Below, piece after piece: positions 25,918-34,171 of a DNA stretch of 62,319 nt. The DNA comes from Candidatus Krumholzibacteriota bacterium (GTDB taxonomy: Bacteria; Krumholzibacteriota; Krumholzibacteriia; JACNKJ01). The stretch spans positions 1-62,319 of the forward strand of contig JAFGBK010000025.1 of NCBI GenBank assembly GCA_016933175.1. Reading direction: 5' to 3'. A program made the position numbers and the translations under genes. Within the stretch, counting starts at the first letter, position 1. Each line of letters starts with the position of its first letter. The notes below the pieces were generated by a model that was given only the letters and a program-made list of their open reading frames with translations, ran no database searches and was not told the origin of the DNA.

Positions 25918-26982
25918 CTAGACCTGCGAGAAGAAGTAGGGCTTGAGGGCCTGCAGGCGGTCGACGTACTCGTCCGGGTAGAGCCACCAGACGGCGCCGG
26001 CCGCGCTGGACAGCAGGCTGTTGCCGTCCTGGGGCGTGAAGCAGTAACCGCGCACCGACCGGCCGTCCTCGCTGACGTGCAGCGTCGGCACGGCGAAGAC
26101 CGTCTGGTTGAGGATGCGGCCGTAGTGGCCGTGGTCGCGGCCGAAGCTGAAGACCACGCCGGAGCTGCTCTGATCCGTGCGCGCCACGCGGTCGTTGCTG
26201 CGCAGCTGGTCGATGACGGTCTCCTTGTCCGACGGCCGCCGCAGCTTCAGCTCGAAGTAGATGATGTGCATGTACTGCGTGTTGACCTTCATGGCGCTGC
26301 TGAACAGGTCCAGGTCCAGGTTCTTGGTCTTGTAGAGGTGGTAGGCGTCGCGCGCGTGGTGGGTGCCGAAGCGGGGATCGCCGTGCTTGCCCACCTCCGG
26401 CGCCGGGATGAACTTGCCGGCCTGGCTGATGTCATTGGCGCGGCGGATGCAGACGAAGCGCCCCTCGATGAGGTTGTCGTCGCCGTGGGGCTCCAGGGCG
26501 ATGTTCTGGATGATGGCGGCGATGTTGTGCGTGTTGCAGCTGACGACCTGGATGAAGTTGTCCTCGCCGTGCCGCAGCGTCTCGTCGTTGATGCCCCGCG
26601 CGAAGGGCTTGCCGAAGCCGAACTCGCTGCCCTGGGCCATGAAGAGCTTCTTGCCGTTGGCGAACTTGCTGTAGACCTTCTCCTTGCGGTCGTTGCCCGA
26701 GGGCGTGCAGTCGATGACGACCTGCGCCCGCTCCATGGCCTCGTCGCCGCCCAGGCTGGGCTCGAGATCCATGTCCACGAATCCCTGGCGCGCGTCGTCG
26801 TCGACGCAGAGCCGGGCGCCGCGGCGCAGCAGGTTCTTGATCTTCGGCTGGTCGAGCGGAGTCGGCGTCCGCTTGTGGAAGGTCACCTCGTCGATGCCCA
26901 GGGCCTCCTTCTGCGCGCAGAGCAGGCCGATCAAGGGCTCGCCGATCGTGCCGGTCCCGACGACGTGGACGATTCGCTTCAT
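25918..26982 (-). CDS. Type II glyceraldehyde-3-phosphate dehydrogenase-like enzyme
   Basis: 354 residues. The N-terminal nucleotide-binding loop is GTGTIGEP (9-16). CTPSG (92-96) and VVSCNTHNIAAI with the candidate catalytic Cys149 match the layout of the archaeal-type (type II) GAPDH, where the nucleophile sits in SCNTTG. The late AVPTLHVSEDG and the length also fit. The residues after Cys differ (HN instead of TG), so substrate range may differ. The conventional type I bacterial GAPDH motif (SCTTN) is absent. Typically such enzymes oxidise glyceraldehyde 3-phosphate with NAD(P). The base composition matches its neighbours, so there is no sign of recent transfer. Monocistronic. Confidence 0.7.
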   Translation of the reverse strand: MKRIVHVVGTGTIGEPLIGLLCAQKEALGIDEVTFHKRTPTPLDQPKIKNLLRRGARLCVDDDARQGFVDMDLEPSLGGDEAMERAQVVIDCTPSGNDRKEKVYSKFANGKKLFMAQGSEFGFGKPFARGINDETLRHGEDNFIQVVSCNTHNIAAIIQNIALEPHGDDNLIEGRFVCIRRANDISQAGKFIPAPEVGKHGDPRFGTHHARDAYHLYKTKNLDLDLFSSAMKVNTQYMHIIYFELKLRRPSDKETVIDQLRSNDRVARTDQSSSGVVFSFGRDHGHYGRILNQTVFAVPTLHVSEDGRSVRGYCFTPQDGNSLLSSAAGAVWWLYPDEYVDRLQALKPYFFSQV

Positions 26983-27022
26983 CGTGATCCCCTTCCTGTA
27001 GGGCTCCTTGGTATGACGCGGC

Positions 27023-27051
27023 TGTATATGCGCCGCATGATACCGGCCGAA
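27023..27051 (-). promoter_or_regulatory. Possible promoter of the GAPDH-like gene
   Basis: -10 TATACA at 27028-27023 and a weak -35 TTCGGC at 27051-27046, spacer 17. TATCAT at 27044-27039 is an alternative -10. Confidence 0.35.
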
Positions 27052-27073
27052 CGGGGTCTGCCGGTGTGCTCGG

Positions 27074-27096
27074 GCCCGCCCCGCCAGGAGGCGGGC
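27074..27096 (-). terminator. Possible terminator after the TPR lipoprotein gene
   Basis: A GC hairpin (arms GCCCGCC/GGCGGGC, loop 9) immediately follows the stop codon on the minus strand. There is no T tract, so termination is uncertain. Confidence 0.35.
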
Positions 27097-27933
27097 TCAG
27101 TCGTCGCCTTGCTGGCCGCGGCCGCCGGAGCTGTCCTCGAGGCGCAGGCGCCGGCTCTTGCGGCCCTGCCGGTAGATGGTCTCCTGGAGCACGTCCTCGA
27201 GCATGTCGGCGTTCTTCGCGGCGTTCACCGCCACGGCGGTGGTCGAGTCGATCGCCACCACCTGGCGCCACTCGTTGATGGCCTCGCGGTAGATGTTCGC
27301 CTCCGCGAAGGCCACGCCGAGGTTGTAGTGGGCGTCCTGGCAGTCGGGATCCAGGGCCAGGGCCCGGCGGTAGTAGTCCACGGCCACGTCGTAGTGGCCC
27401 TGGTTGTAGTGGCTGGCGCCGATGTTGCAGATCGTCGTGATGTCCTGCGGATCGATGTCCAGCGCCCGCTCGTACCAGGCGACGGCCTGCTCGAAGTCCT
27501 CCTTCTCGTCGTAGAGGGCACCGACGCTGCCGACGGCGGCCAGGTAGCGCGGCGCCTTCAGGGCCGCGTTCTCGTAGGCGAACAGGGCGCTGTCCAGGTA
27601 GTTGCTCCCCTGTCCCGCGGTCGCCAGGTCGTAGAAGGAGTCCCCCAGCAGCTTGGAGACGACGGCGTTCTCGGGATCGGCCCGCAGGTCGCTCTTGACC
27701 GCCTCGACGCGGGCGAAGGGCTCGAGGGGCTCGTAGAGCTCCCAGCGGGCGCGGCCCAGCAGGTTGGGCAGGCGCGCGTCATCCGGGTGCCTGGCCATCA
27801 GCGCCTCGAGGCGCTGGACGCGCTCGGCCGCCGGCAGACCCTCGAGCGCGGCGAGCTGCTTCTCCGACAGCGGGCCGCCGCAGCCGCCCAGGACCAGGGC
27901 CAGCAGAACGATCGACATCAGGCGCTTGCGCAT
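27097..27933 (-). CDS. Tetratricopeptide-repeat lipoprotein
   Basis: 278 residues. The lipobox LGGC puts the lipidated Cys at residue 18. Helical repeats occupy much of the rest. Three clear TPR units are consecutive (AVAWYERALDIDPQD, AVDYYRRALALDPDC, and AINEWRQVVAIDST), consistent with a protein-protein scaffold at the inner leaflet of the outer membrane or in the periplasm. It is the last gene of a three-gene envelope operon, 20 bases after the barrel protein gene, and has an AGAGG ribosome site. A role like those of lipoprotein TPR partners in envelope assembly is possible but not shown. Confidence 0.85.
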   Translation of the reverse strand: MRKRLMSIVLLALVLGGCGGPLSEKQLAALEGLPAAERVQRLEALMARHPDDARLPNLLGRARWELYEPLEPFARVEAVKSDLRADPENAVVSKLLGDSFYDLATAGQGSNYLDSALFAYENAALKAPRYLAAVGSVGALYDEKEDFEQAVAWYERALDIDPQDITTICNIGASHYNQGHYDVAVDYYRRALALDPDCQDAHYNLGVAFAEANIYREAINEWRQVVAIDSTTAVAVNAAKNADMLEDVLQETIYRQGRKSRRLRLEDSSGGRGQQGDD

Positions 27934-27953
27934 CGTGTTACCTCTGCTCCGGC

Positions 27954-29186
27954 TCAGAAGGGTGTCGTCCGTTTCATCCAGATCTCCGACGTGCGCAGGC
28001 TCAGGGCGAGGCCCCAGCGGCTCTCGCCCCCGCCGCCGTCCACCGAGAGCTGCTGCCAGAAGAACGCGAGGTCGATCGAACCGCGTCCCTCCTGCACGTC
28101 GACGCCCGTTCCCAGGCTCAGCAGCAGCTCGTCCACCCGCTCGCCGCTCAGGGGGTCCGGGCGGGGAAGCCGGCCCAGCCGCAGGCCCAGGCGAATGGGG
28201 ATCACGCGCGGCGGCAGCGGCCGCCGGCGCTCGCGGCGGATGAGGTACTCCAGCCCCAGGGCCGCGCGGCTGACGTCCGCCAGGGGATCGGCGGGCAGGG
28301 GCGATAGATAGGTGTCCCAGTCCGTGTAGCTCCACTGCAGGGACAGGATCAGGGCGTCGCCGAAGGGCGCGGCCAGGCCCACGCCCCAGGCGGCGGGCAT
28401 GTGGCCACTGAGGGGCCGCACCGCCGTGGCGTCGACGCCGGCCGTCTCCAGGCGCTCCTCGCCGGTCAGGTCCGCCGCCGTCTCGTAGCGCAGGGAGGCC
28501 TGGACGCCGCGCGGGAGCCGGGCCTGCAGGCCGAGGATGGCGCCGGTGCCGTGCCAGCGCCCCAGGCGCCGCACGCGGCGGTCCCGGTAGTGCAGGTCGG
28601 GATTGTCGTAGACGCTGACGTCGGGGAAGTCGTAGATCCACTCCTGCTCCAGCTTGCCGCGCAGCAGGGAGGCCGCCAGACCGAGGCGGAGACGGTCCGT
28701 GGGCTCCCAGGCCAGGCTCAGGGGGAAGCGGTGCAGCCCGCCCTCCTGGTAGTAGTCCAGCTCGTAGACGACCTCGCCGATGTCCACGGGCAGCGAGAAG
28801 CTGCCCCGCGAGCGCGTGTCGGCGCGGTAGCCCAGGCCCAGGCGCAGGCCATGGGGCATGGGCAGCACGACCTGGAAGGCGGGGAAGTCCTGGCGGGTCT
28901 CGTCCCAGGTGGCCCCGCCGCCGAGATCGCGCCAGGCGCGGCGCAGCTGGATCACCGTCGAGAAGGTGAAGCCCTCCAGGGCCAGCAGCTGGGCCGGATT
29001 GGCCGGCAGCCCGCTCTCCAGGTCCCAGCGCGCCTCGGCGGCGCCGCCCAGGGCGAGGGAATGGGCATCCAGGGGCAGCAGGGGTTCGCCGGGCGTGCCC
29101 ATCTCCCAGATGCTCTCGGCGCGGCCGCCCGCGGGCAGGGCGGCCAGGAGGATCAGGGCGAGTCCGAAGGCCGCGCGCCTACTCAT
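27954..29186 (-). CDS. Outer-membrane beta-barrel protein (PorV/FadL-like)
   Basis: 410 residues with a signal peptide (1-23). ALGGAAEARWDLESGLPANPAQL after the signal resembles the PorV/OmpP1/FadL family, which begins with GG(A/S) and N-P-A(G) motifs at the N-terminal hatch. Many amphipathic strands follow (LRLGLGYRADTRS, RLRLGLAASLL, ALILSLQWSYTD), and the protein ends in Phe as outer-membrane barrels do. Its start overlaps the upstream lipoprotein gene by 8 bases. A transport or type IX-associated role is a family-based guess. Confidence 0.75.
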   Translation of the reverse strand: MSRRAAFGLALILLAALPAGGRAESIWEMGTPGEPLLPLDAHSLALGGAAEARWDLESGLPANPAQLLALEGFTFSTVIQLRRAWRDLGGGATWDETRQDFPAFQVVLPMPHGLRLGLGYRADTRSRGSFSLPVDIGEVVYELDYYQEGGLHRFPLSLAWEPTDRLRLGLAASLLRGKLEQEWIYDFPDVSVYDNPDLHYRDRRVRRLGRWHGTGAILGLQARLPRGVQASLRYETAADLTGEERLETAGVDATAVRPLSGHMPAAWGVGLAAPFGDALILSLQWSYTDWDTYLSPLPADPLADVSRAALGLEYLIRRERRRPLPPRVIPIRLGLRLGRLPRPDPLSGERVDELLLSLGTGVDVQEGRGSIDLAFFWQQLSVDGGGGESRWGLALSLRTSEIWMKRTTPF

Positions 29187-30522
29187 AGTCGGGCCGCCAG
29201 GTGTAGAAGATCTCCAGCCGCGGCCGGTCCGCGGGATCGGCGGTATCGACCAGGTACTCCAGGCTCCGCGGCCGGTCCTCGCGGCCGTCCAGGTAGAGGA
29301 TGAGCCCGTGGTCCTCGTCCTCCCCCGCCGCCACGTTCTGCAGCCAGCTCGTCAGGGGCAGGGGCAGGGGATCGCGCAGCTCCACGCGCAGGATGGAATC
29401 CGCGTAGGGGTGCTCCCGGAAGATGTCGATCCAGGAGTCGAGGAGGATGCCGTCCACCTCGCCGGGCGGCTGGGGGCCGTCCTCGTCCGAGGCGTAGAGG
29501 TTCAGGGTCAGCCCGCCCTCGCTGGCCGGCAGGCCCGCCGACTGGTTGTCGTTGCGATCCCTGGGGCTCATGCCGAAGAGGCTGCTGCTGTCGGCCGCGA
29601 AGTACAGACGGCCGCGAATGACCATGAGCTGGCGCCCCTCCTCCCAGCCGGGCAGAAAGCGGGGGAAGCTGTCCAGGCAGCCGAGGTCGACGTGGCAGAC
29701 GCGCGGCAGGCCCGTGGCCAGCACCAGGCGCCCCGTGAGGTCCTCGGGGCTCTGCCGGTCCAGGACCTGCGCGTCGAGCCAGCAGTCGCGGCTGGCGCCG
29801 GCCTCGCCCCCCGTGCCGTCGTCGTAGCGGATCTTGAGGACGGCCTCGCTCTGGCCCTCCTCCAGCTCGGAGCCGCGTGCGATGACGCGGATCATGCCCG
29901 TCTCGCCGCCCGCGATCTCCATGGCCAGGCAGAGGGTGTCGCCGGCCGCGATCCAGTCCGCCAGGAAGTCCTCGGGCAGCCGGAAGCCCTCGCCGGCGGG
30001 CGTCTCCAGGATGAAGGGCTCGTAATCGAGGGTGCCGTCGCCGCGGCGCAGGGGCACCTGCACGGCGTCGTCGAGATCGAGGGGGCAGGTCAACGGCGTC
30101 GCCGTGTCGGGCGGGCCGGGCAGGTGCCACAGGCGCACCAGGACGTCCCGGCCCAGGTCGGGATTGTCGTCGTCCTGGACATGGACGGCATCGGGATCCG
30201 CGAAGGACAGGCCCAGGTAGACCTGGGTCAGGTCGGCGGCCAGGTCCTCCCAGCCGGACAGGTCGAAGCACCAGAGGGCCTCGCCCCGGAAGCCCGTGGG
30301 CGGATCGTAGCCGATGAACAGCATCTCCGGCTCGTAGAGGGCGATGGGCTCCTCCCAGGCCGTGACGGCCAGACCCAGGGAATCCGCCCCGGCCAGGCGC
30401 CAGATGCGGACGTCCTCGGGAATGTCCTGCTCGATCACCTCGGGTCCCAGGGGTGTGGATCCGGGTTCGAGGCAGCCAGTGAGCAGTGCGATGAACACGA
30501 CAAGGAGGAGTCGGCGTTGCAC
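29179..30522 (-). CDS. Lipoprotein, DNRLRE-like repeat domain possible
   Basis: 447 residues from the GTG at 30522. The lipobox LTGC marks Cys17. The remainder is beta-rich and acidic with ALWCFDLSGW near the start and a C-terminal EYLVDTADPADRPRLEIFYTW. That ending resembles the closing strand of DNRLRE-type surface carbohydrate-related domains. I would not assign a function. It heads the operon with the barrel and TPR lipoproteins, with its own promoter at 30575-30603. The longer frame starting near 30603 is rejected because it begins upstream of the predicted transcription start and would disrupt the signal peptide. Confidence 0.75.
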   Translation of the reverse strand: MQRRLLLVVFIALLTGCLEPGSTPLGPEVIEQDIPEDVRIWRLAGADSLGLAVTAWEEPIALYEPEMLFIGYDPPTGFRGEALWCFDLSGWEDLAADLTQVYLGLSFADPDAVHVQDDDNPDLGRDVLVRLWHLPGPPDTATPLTCPLDLDDAVQVPLRRGDGTLDYEPFILETPAGEGFRLPEDFLADWIAAGDTLCLAMEIAGGETGMIRVIARGSELEEGQSEAVLKIRYDDGTGGEAGASRDCWLDAQVLDRQSPEDLTGRLVLATGLPRVCHVDLGCLDSFPRFLPGWEEGRQLMVIRGRLYFAADSSSLFGMSPRDRNDNQSAGLPASEGGLTLNLYASDEDGPQPPGEVDGILLDSWIDIFREHPYADSILRVELRDPLPLPLTSWLQNVAAGEDEDHGLILYLDGREDRPRSLEYLVDTADPADRPRLEIFYTWRPDYE

Positions 30523-30574
30523 GTCGGTCTTCCGCTCGGGTGGATCAGGATGCCATTGTCGCCTTGGTGACAGA

Positions 30575-30603
30575 GGGTTAGCACAGCGGCGGGCCGCAGG
30601 CAA
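30575..30603 (-). promoter_or_regulatory. Predicted promoter of the lipoprotein-barrel-TPR operon
   Basis: -35 TTGCCT at 30603-30598, -10 TAACCC at 30580-30575, spacer 17 ending in TGC. Leader about 45 bases. Confidence 0.55.
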
Positions 30604-30647
30604 GGGTCATGTGCCCGCGGGCGCCGCCCGGGTTCCCGCGCGGCGCT

Positions 30648-30690
30648 GGCGGCGGCGGCGGGCGTCCGGCTGGCGGCGGCGGCGGCGGCG
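30648..30690. repeat. GGC trinucleotide microsatellite
   Basis: Two short runs of GGC repeats (four and six units) lie in the gap after the DUF6029-like gene. They are likely incidental in such G+C-rich DNA, but could vary in length by slippage. Confidence 0.5.
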
Positions 30691-30718
30691 ACGGATCCGC
30701 GCGGGACGTCCGCGGGGA

Positions 30719-32209
30719 TCAGAAGCGGCTGACCAGCACCAGCTCGACGCCATCGAAGGCCGGCTCGTAGCGGCAGACGCCGCCAATGCAGATGTGCCCC
30801 GCGCGCCGCTGGCCGGCGAACAGGCGCATCTCGTGCCGCTCGCCGAGGGTGGCCGCCACCTGCGCGCCCAGCCAGACGTCGCGCTCCCGCTGCTGGTTCT
30901 CCAGGAGCTGCTGCTCGCGCGACCAGTTGACGGCCTCGCCGATGACCGAGAAGGTCCAGCCCGCGGGGTCCTCGAACTCCAGGGTCAGGAACTCGTCATC
31001 GTACTCTCCCGCCAGCTCGCCGTTCTTGTGCTGGTGCTCCCAGATGGCCACCAGCTCGCCGCGGGGCAGGGCGACGCGGGCATCGAACACCAGGGTGAGG
31101 TAGTGGTCCCACTCCCAGCGGGGGCCGGCCAGGCCGCCCGCGTCCACGGGCAGCTTCTGGAAGTCGACGATCGCGTGCAGGTGCTCCAGGGCCGGCAGGC
31201 CGTCCGTGTCCCACTCCAGGAAGGCCTCGCGGTAGTCGCCACCGCCGCGCGCGCCGTCGATGGACTTGGTCGTCGCGTAGGAGGCGAGGAAGCTGCCGGC
31301 CGGCGTCGTCAGGGACAGGTCGGCGAGCAGGCCCTCCTCGTCGTCGGGATCCAGCTCGTGGGGATGGCGGTTGAGCAGCGTCGCCCGCTGGTCGTGGATG
31401 AGGGCCGGCGGCTGGTTCATGAGCTTCTGGTCCAGGGTCTTCAGCGCAATCTCCCGGTAGCGCTTGTAGCCGGCGTAGAGGCTGAACCGGTCGGCGACGA
31501 AGGAGCCCTCGAGGACGTGGCCCCGACCCTCCACGCGGTCCGGCTCGTCGGGCAGCAGCCGCGCGCCCTCCCAGTCGAGCTGGAGCCGGCCGTGGCCGAA
31601 GCTGGCGCGCAGGCCCTGGATCTGCGGGCGGGCCGACTGGTCGGGCCGCTCGAGGCTCAGGAAGGAGACGCCCAGGCGCAGGGGCCCCTGCGCGACGCCC
31701 AGGTCGCCGCCGCTGAAGCGATCGGCGCGGTGGCGGTCGCCGGTCTCGAGCTGCCCCGACTCCGTGCGGCCCGTGAGCAGGGAGGCCTGCCAGTCGTCGG
31801 CGTAGTGTTCGAGAAGGAGACCGTCGAGGTTGGTGTCCACGCGCAGGTCGCGGTTCTCGTAGCTGCGGAAGACCAGGCCGCGTCCCAGCAGCTTGGTGAA
31901 GGTGCCCACGCGCAGGCGCGTGTCGTCCAGCTCCAGCTCGGCGTAGCGGTGGGTGATCCCCTCGCTGGCCTCGGCGTCGTCCGAGACCACGGGGTCGGGC
32001 GGCGCGAAGGAGGAGTAGCGCAGGCCCAGCGCCCAGCCCTCGCCCAGCAGGCTCAGGTCGAACCAGTCCTCGATGATGTCCTGCTCCGCGACGGTGTCAC
32101 GGCTGGCCTCGAGCTGGTTCTGGGCGGCGAGGCAGAAGTCCTGGGCCGCGGCGCCGCCGGCCGCCATCAGCGCCGCGGCGAGGATCGCCGCGGCGGCGGT
32201 CCTAATCAT
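30719..32209 (-). CDS. DUF6029-like outer-membrane barrel protein
   Basis: 496 residues, signal peptide 1-22. The region GRGLVFRSYENRDLRVDTNLDG and the many amphipathic strands match what I recall of DUF6029 proteins of Bacteroidota. The C-terminal LFAGQRRAGHICIGGVC, then FDGVELVLVSRF ending in Phe, is also typical: a Cys pair (474, 479) just before the last strand. It is the last gene of the Omp28-like/secreted/TlpA-like operon and its start overlaps the TlpA-like gene by 8 bases. The two terminal cysteines make it a plausible client or partner of the neighbouring disulfide proteins. Function is otherwise unknown. Confidence 0.75.
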   Translation of the reverse strand: MIRTAAAAILAAALMAAGGAAAQDFCLAAQNQLEASRDTVAEQDIIEDWFDLSLLGEGWALGLRYSSFAPPDPVVSDDAEASEGITHRYAELELDDTRLRVGTFTKLLGRGLVFRSYENRDLRVDTNLDGLLLEHYADDWQASLLTGRTESGQLETGDRHRADRFSGGDLGVAQGPLRLGVSFLSLERPDQSARPQIQGLRASFGHGRLQLDWEGARLLPDEPDRVEGRGHVLEGSFVADRFSLYAGYKRYREIALKTLDQKLMNQPPALIHDQRATLLNRHPHELDPDDEEGLLADLSLTTPAGSFLASYATTKSIDGARGGGDYREAFLEWDTDGLPALEHLHAIVDFQKLPVDAGGLAGPRWEWDHYLTLVFDARVALPRGELVAIWEHQHKNGELAGEYDDEFLTLEFEDPAGWTFSVIGEAVNWSREQQLLENQQRERDVWLGAQVAATLGERHEMRLFAGQRRAGHICIGGVCRYEPAFDGVELVLVSRF

Positions 32210-32795
32210 TCGCTTCCTCCGCGGCCTCGCCGCGATCGGCGTCCGCGGCGGCGGTGTCGGCCGCGGCGGGCGCGCCCTCGCCGGCGGCCCGCTGTTCGAG
32301 ATCGGCGCGGATCAGCTCGGCCCAGGCCTCGGCGTCCTTCGCCCGGTAGCCGGCGCTGCAGCGCAGGACCTCGCCCGCGGCGCTCACCAGCACGTTGTAG
32401 GGCACGGCGCGCCCGCCCAGCTTGCGGTGGGCCTCCTGGTTGGGATCCAGGTAGACGGGGAAGGCGATCTTGTGCCGGCTGACGAAGGGCTTGACCTGCT
32501 TCTGGCTGCGCGGATCGTCGATGCTGATGCTGATGACGCGCAGGCCCGCCGCCTCCCACTCGGCGGCGAACTCCGCGAGCTTGGGCATCTCCGCCAGGCA
32601 GGGCTTGCACCAGGTGGCCCAGAAGTTGATCAGCATCGGCCCCTCGCCGCCGGCGAGCAGGTCGTTCACCTTGATCCGCTCGCCCGCCAGGTCGGTGACG
32701 CTGACCGGGGGCAGCTTCTTGGGCGCAGCCGCGGCGCCGCCGGCGACGAGCAGCAGGGCCGCGGCCAGCAGGGGCAGGCTTCTCCGGATGCTCAC
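32202..32795 (-). CDS. TlpA-like periplasmic thiol-disulfide oxidoreductase
   Basis: 197 residues. A signal peptide (about 1-24) precedes a thioredoxin fold with LINFWATWCKPCLAEMPKL; the CXXC pair is Cys63/Cys66 in the WCxPC form of TlpA/ResA. RAVPYNVLVSAAG supplies the cis-Pro loop. The last 30 residues are an Ala/Asp/Glu-rich tail. Reductases of this type keep periplasmic cysteines reduced or repair them. It sits between a secreted Cys-containing protein gene and the DUF6029-like barrel gene, both of which carry an ICxGxxC pair, so these are the obvious candidate clients (inference). GTG start with AAAGGA upstream. Confidence 0.92.
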   Translation of the reverse strand: MSIRRSLPLLAAALLLVAGGAAAAPKKLPPVSVTDLAGERIKVNDLLAGGEGPMLINFWATWCKPCLAEMPKLAEFAAEWEAAGLRVISISIDDPRSQKQVKPFVSRHKIAFPVYLDPNQEAHRKLGGRAVPYNVLVSAAGEVLRCSAGYRAKDAEAWAELIRADLEQRAAGEGAPAAADTAAADADRGEAAEEAND

Positions 32796-32826
32796 GGGCT
32801 GAGTCCTTTCGCCGGGGGTGAGCGCG

Positions 32827-34170
32827 TTACTTGAGCAGCGTCATCTTGCCCGCCGCGACCTCCTCGCCGAGGCGGACGCGGTAGAGGTAGACGCCGCTGG
32901 GCAGGTCGCGGCCGGCCTCGTCCACGGCCAGGAAGGGCACGGCGTTCTCGCCGGCCATCACCGGCGCCTCGAAGCGGCGCAGCAGCCGGCCGCGCAGGTC
33001 CAGCACCTCGATGCGGGCCGTTCCCGCCGCGGGCGCGGCGAAGTGGATCGCGGTCTCGGGATTGAAGGGATTGGGCGCGTTGCCCCGCAGGGTCAGGCGC
33101 GCCAGTGCCGGCACGCCGCCCGCGCCCGTCGTGCCGCCCAGCAGCTCGACGGCGCGGTTGAGCAGGGCGCCCTCGATGGCCGGGGCCGCCTCGGGAGCGA
33201 AGCCGAAGTAGGCGAACCTCATGCCCTGGGTACGGGTGATAGCCGCCGCCTGCCCGTCGCCGTAGCGGAGGGACACCGCCGCCGGGCCGGCGAGCGCCGG
33301 GACCACCACGTCGGGATCCACGTAGCCGGGCAGGAAGGACGAGGCCAGGCCGCAGCCGATGAAGTCGCCGGGCACGCCCGCCACGTCGGTGCTGGCGCTC
33401 TCGCCGCGATAGGCCAGCCCGAGCGTGGACTCGAACCAGTCCACCGTGGCCTCGCTCTGATAGACGCTGTTGGTGTCGCAGAGCTCGAAGGCCAGGTCCT
33501 GGCCCGCGAGCAGCAGCGGTCCGTCGCCGGCGAGGTAGTCGCCCACGAGGCCGCGGTCCGTCTGGTCCAGGCCGGGTGCCTTCGTGCCGGTCAGCCACAG
33601 GACCATGGGAAAGGCCTGGAGGTCGGCCAGGAGGGGCGCCTCGGCGTGGCGCGGCCACACGCCCGCGACGGGCGTCAGGAGGCTGGCCATGGACTGGGCG
33701 AAGAACATGCCGTCGCCGTGGCTCGAGCGGTCGTCGACGATCAGGAGGTCGCAGCCCGTGTGGGCGCCCGCGTAATCCAGACTGGCCGAGAGCATCGGGT
33801 CGCCCTGGCTGCGGACGGACATGTTCACGACGCCCGTGCCCACCGTGGTGGCGATGGTGAAGTTGATCTTGACGTAAGTGGACTCGCCGGGGTTGAGCAT
33901 GTGGCTCACGTCGAAGACGTCGGGCGCGTAGCAGTTCTCGCCCACGCAGATGGAGGCCATCCAGCCCGCCGGGAGCCACTCCTCCTTGTGGATGTCGTAG
34001 GTGTCGCGCTCATCGCCCGTGTTCGTGAGATTGCCCTTGAGCTCCATGAACGACCAGTCACCGCCCGTGCCGACCAGGTCGACAGCCTCGAAGGTGAAGT
34101 CCAGGACCGCCCGCGCCGGCAGGGCGGCCGTACAGATGCAGACCAGAGCCAGTGTGAGTTTGCGCAGCAT
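32827..34170 (-). CDS. Secreted protein with FlgD/T9SS-like C-terminal module
   Basis: 447 residues. Signal peptide about 1-21. The N-terminal beta region has the cysteine pair ICVGENC (74-80). A middle segment reads CDLLIVDDRSSHGDGMFFAQSM with an alpha/beta character. The end (about 350-447) has NAPNPFNPETAIHF, GTARIEVLDLRGRL, and LPSGVYLYRVRLG. This FlgD-Ig/type A sorting-like tail is widespread in FCB and candidate phyla and is commonly linked to type IX-type export or surface attachment. No T9SS genes are in the window. It is second in the redox operon, one base after the Omp28-like gene. Confidence 0.82.
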   Translation of the reverse strand: MLRKLTLALVCICTAALPARAVLDFTFEAVDLVGTGGDWSFMELKGNLTNTGDERDTYDIHKEEWLPAGWMASICVGENCYAPDVFDVSHMLNPGESTYVKINFTIATTVGTGVVNMSVRSQGDPMLSASLDYAGAHTGCDLLIVDDRSSHGDGMFFAQSMASLLTPVAGVWPRHAEAPLLADLQAFPMVLWLTGTKAPGLDQTDRGLVGDYLAGDGPLLLAGQDLAFELCDTNSVYQSEATVDWFESTLGLAYRGESASTDVAGVPGDFIGCGLASSFLPGYVDPDVVVPALAGPAAVSLRYGDGQAAAITRTQGMRFAYFGFAPEAAPAIEGALLNRAVELLGGTTGAGGVPALARLTLRGNAPNPFNPETAIHFAAPAAGTARIEVLDLRGRLLRRFEAPVMAGENAVPFLAVDEAGRDLPSGVYLYRVRLGEEVAAGKMTLLK

Positions 34171-34171
34171 G

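Noticed and set aside
30648-30690. GGC repeats as a phase-variable locus
   Set aside because: Only four and six units, in a 3' gap rather than in a coding frame or a promoter; nothing supports phase variation.
30344-32482. Long plus-strand frame (712 codons) opposite the DUF6029-like and lipoprotein genes
   Set aside because: Shadow frame. Low-complexity composition of Gly/Gln/Ala/Val repeats, no ribosome site, and the minus strand carries convincing proteins with signal peptides and family motifs.
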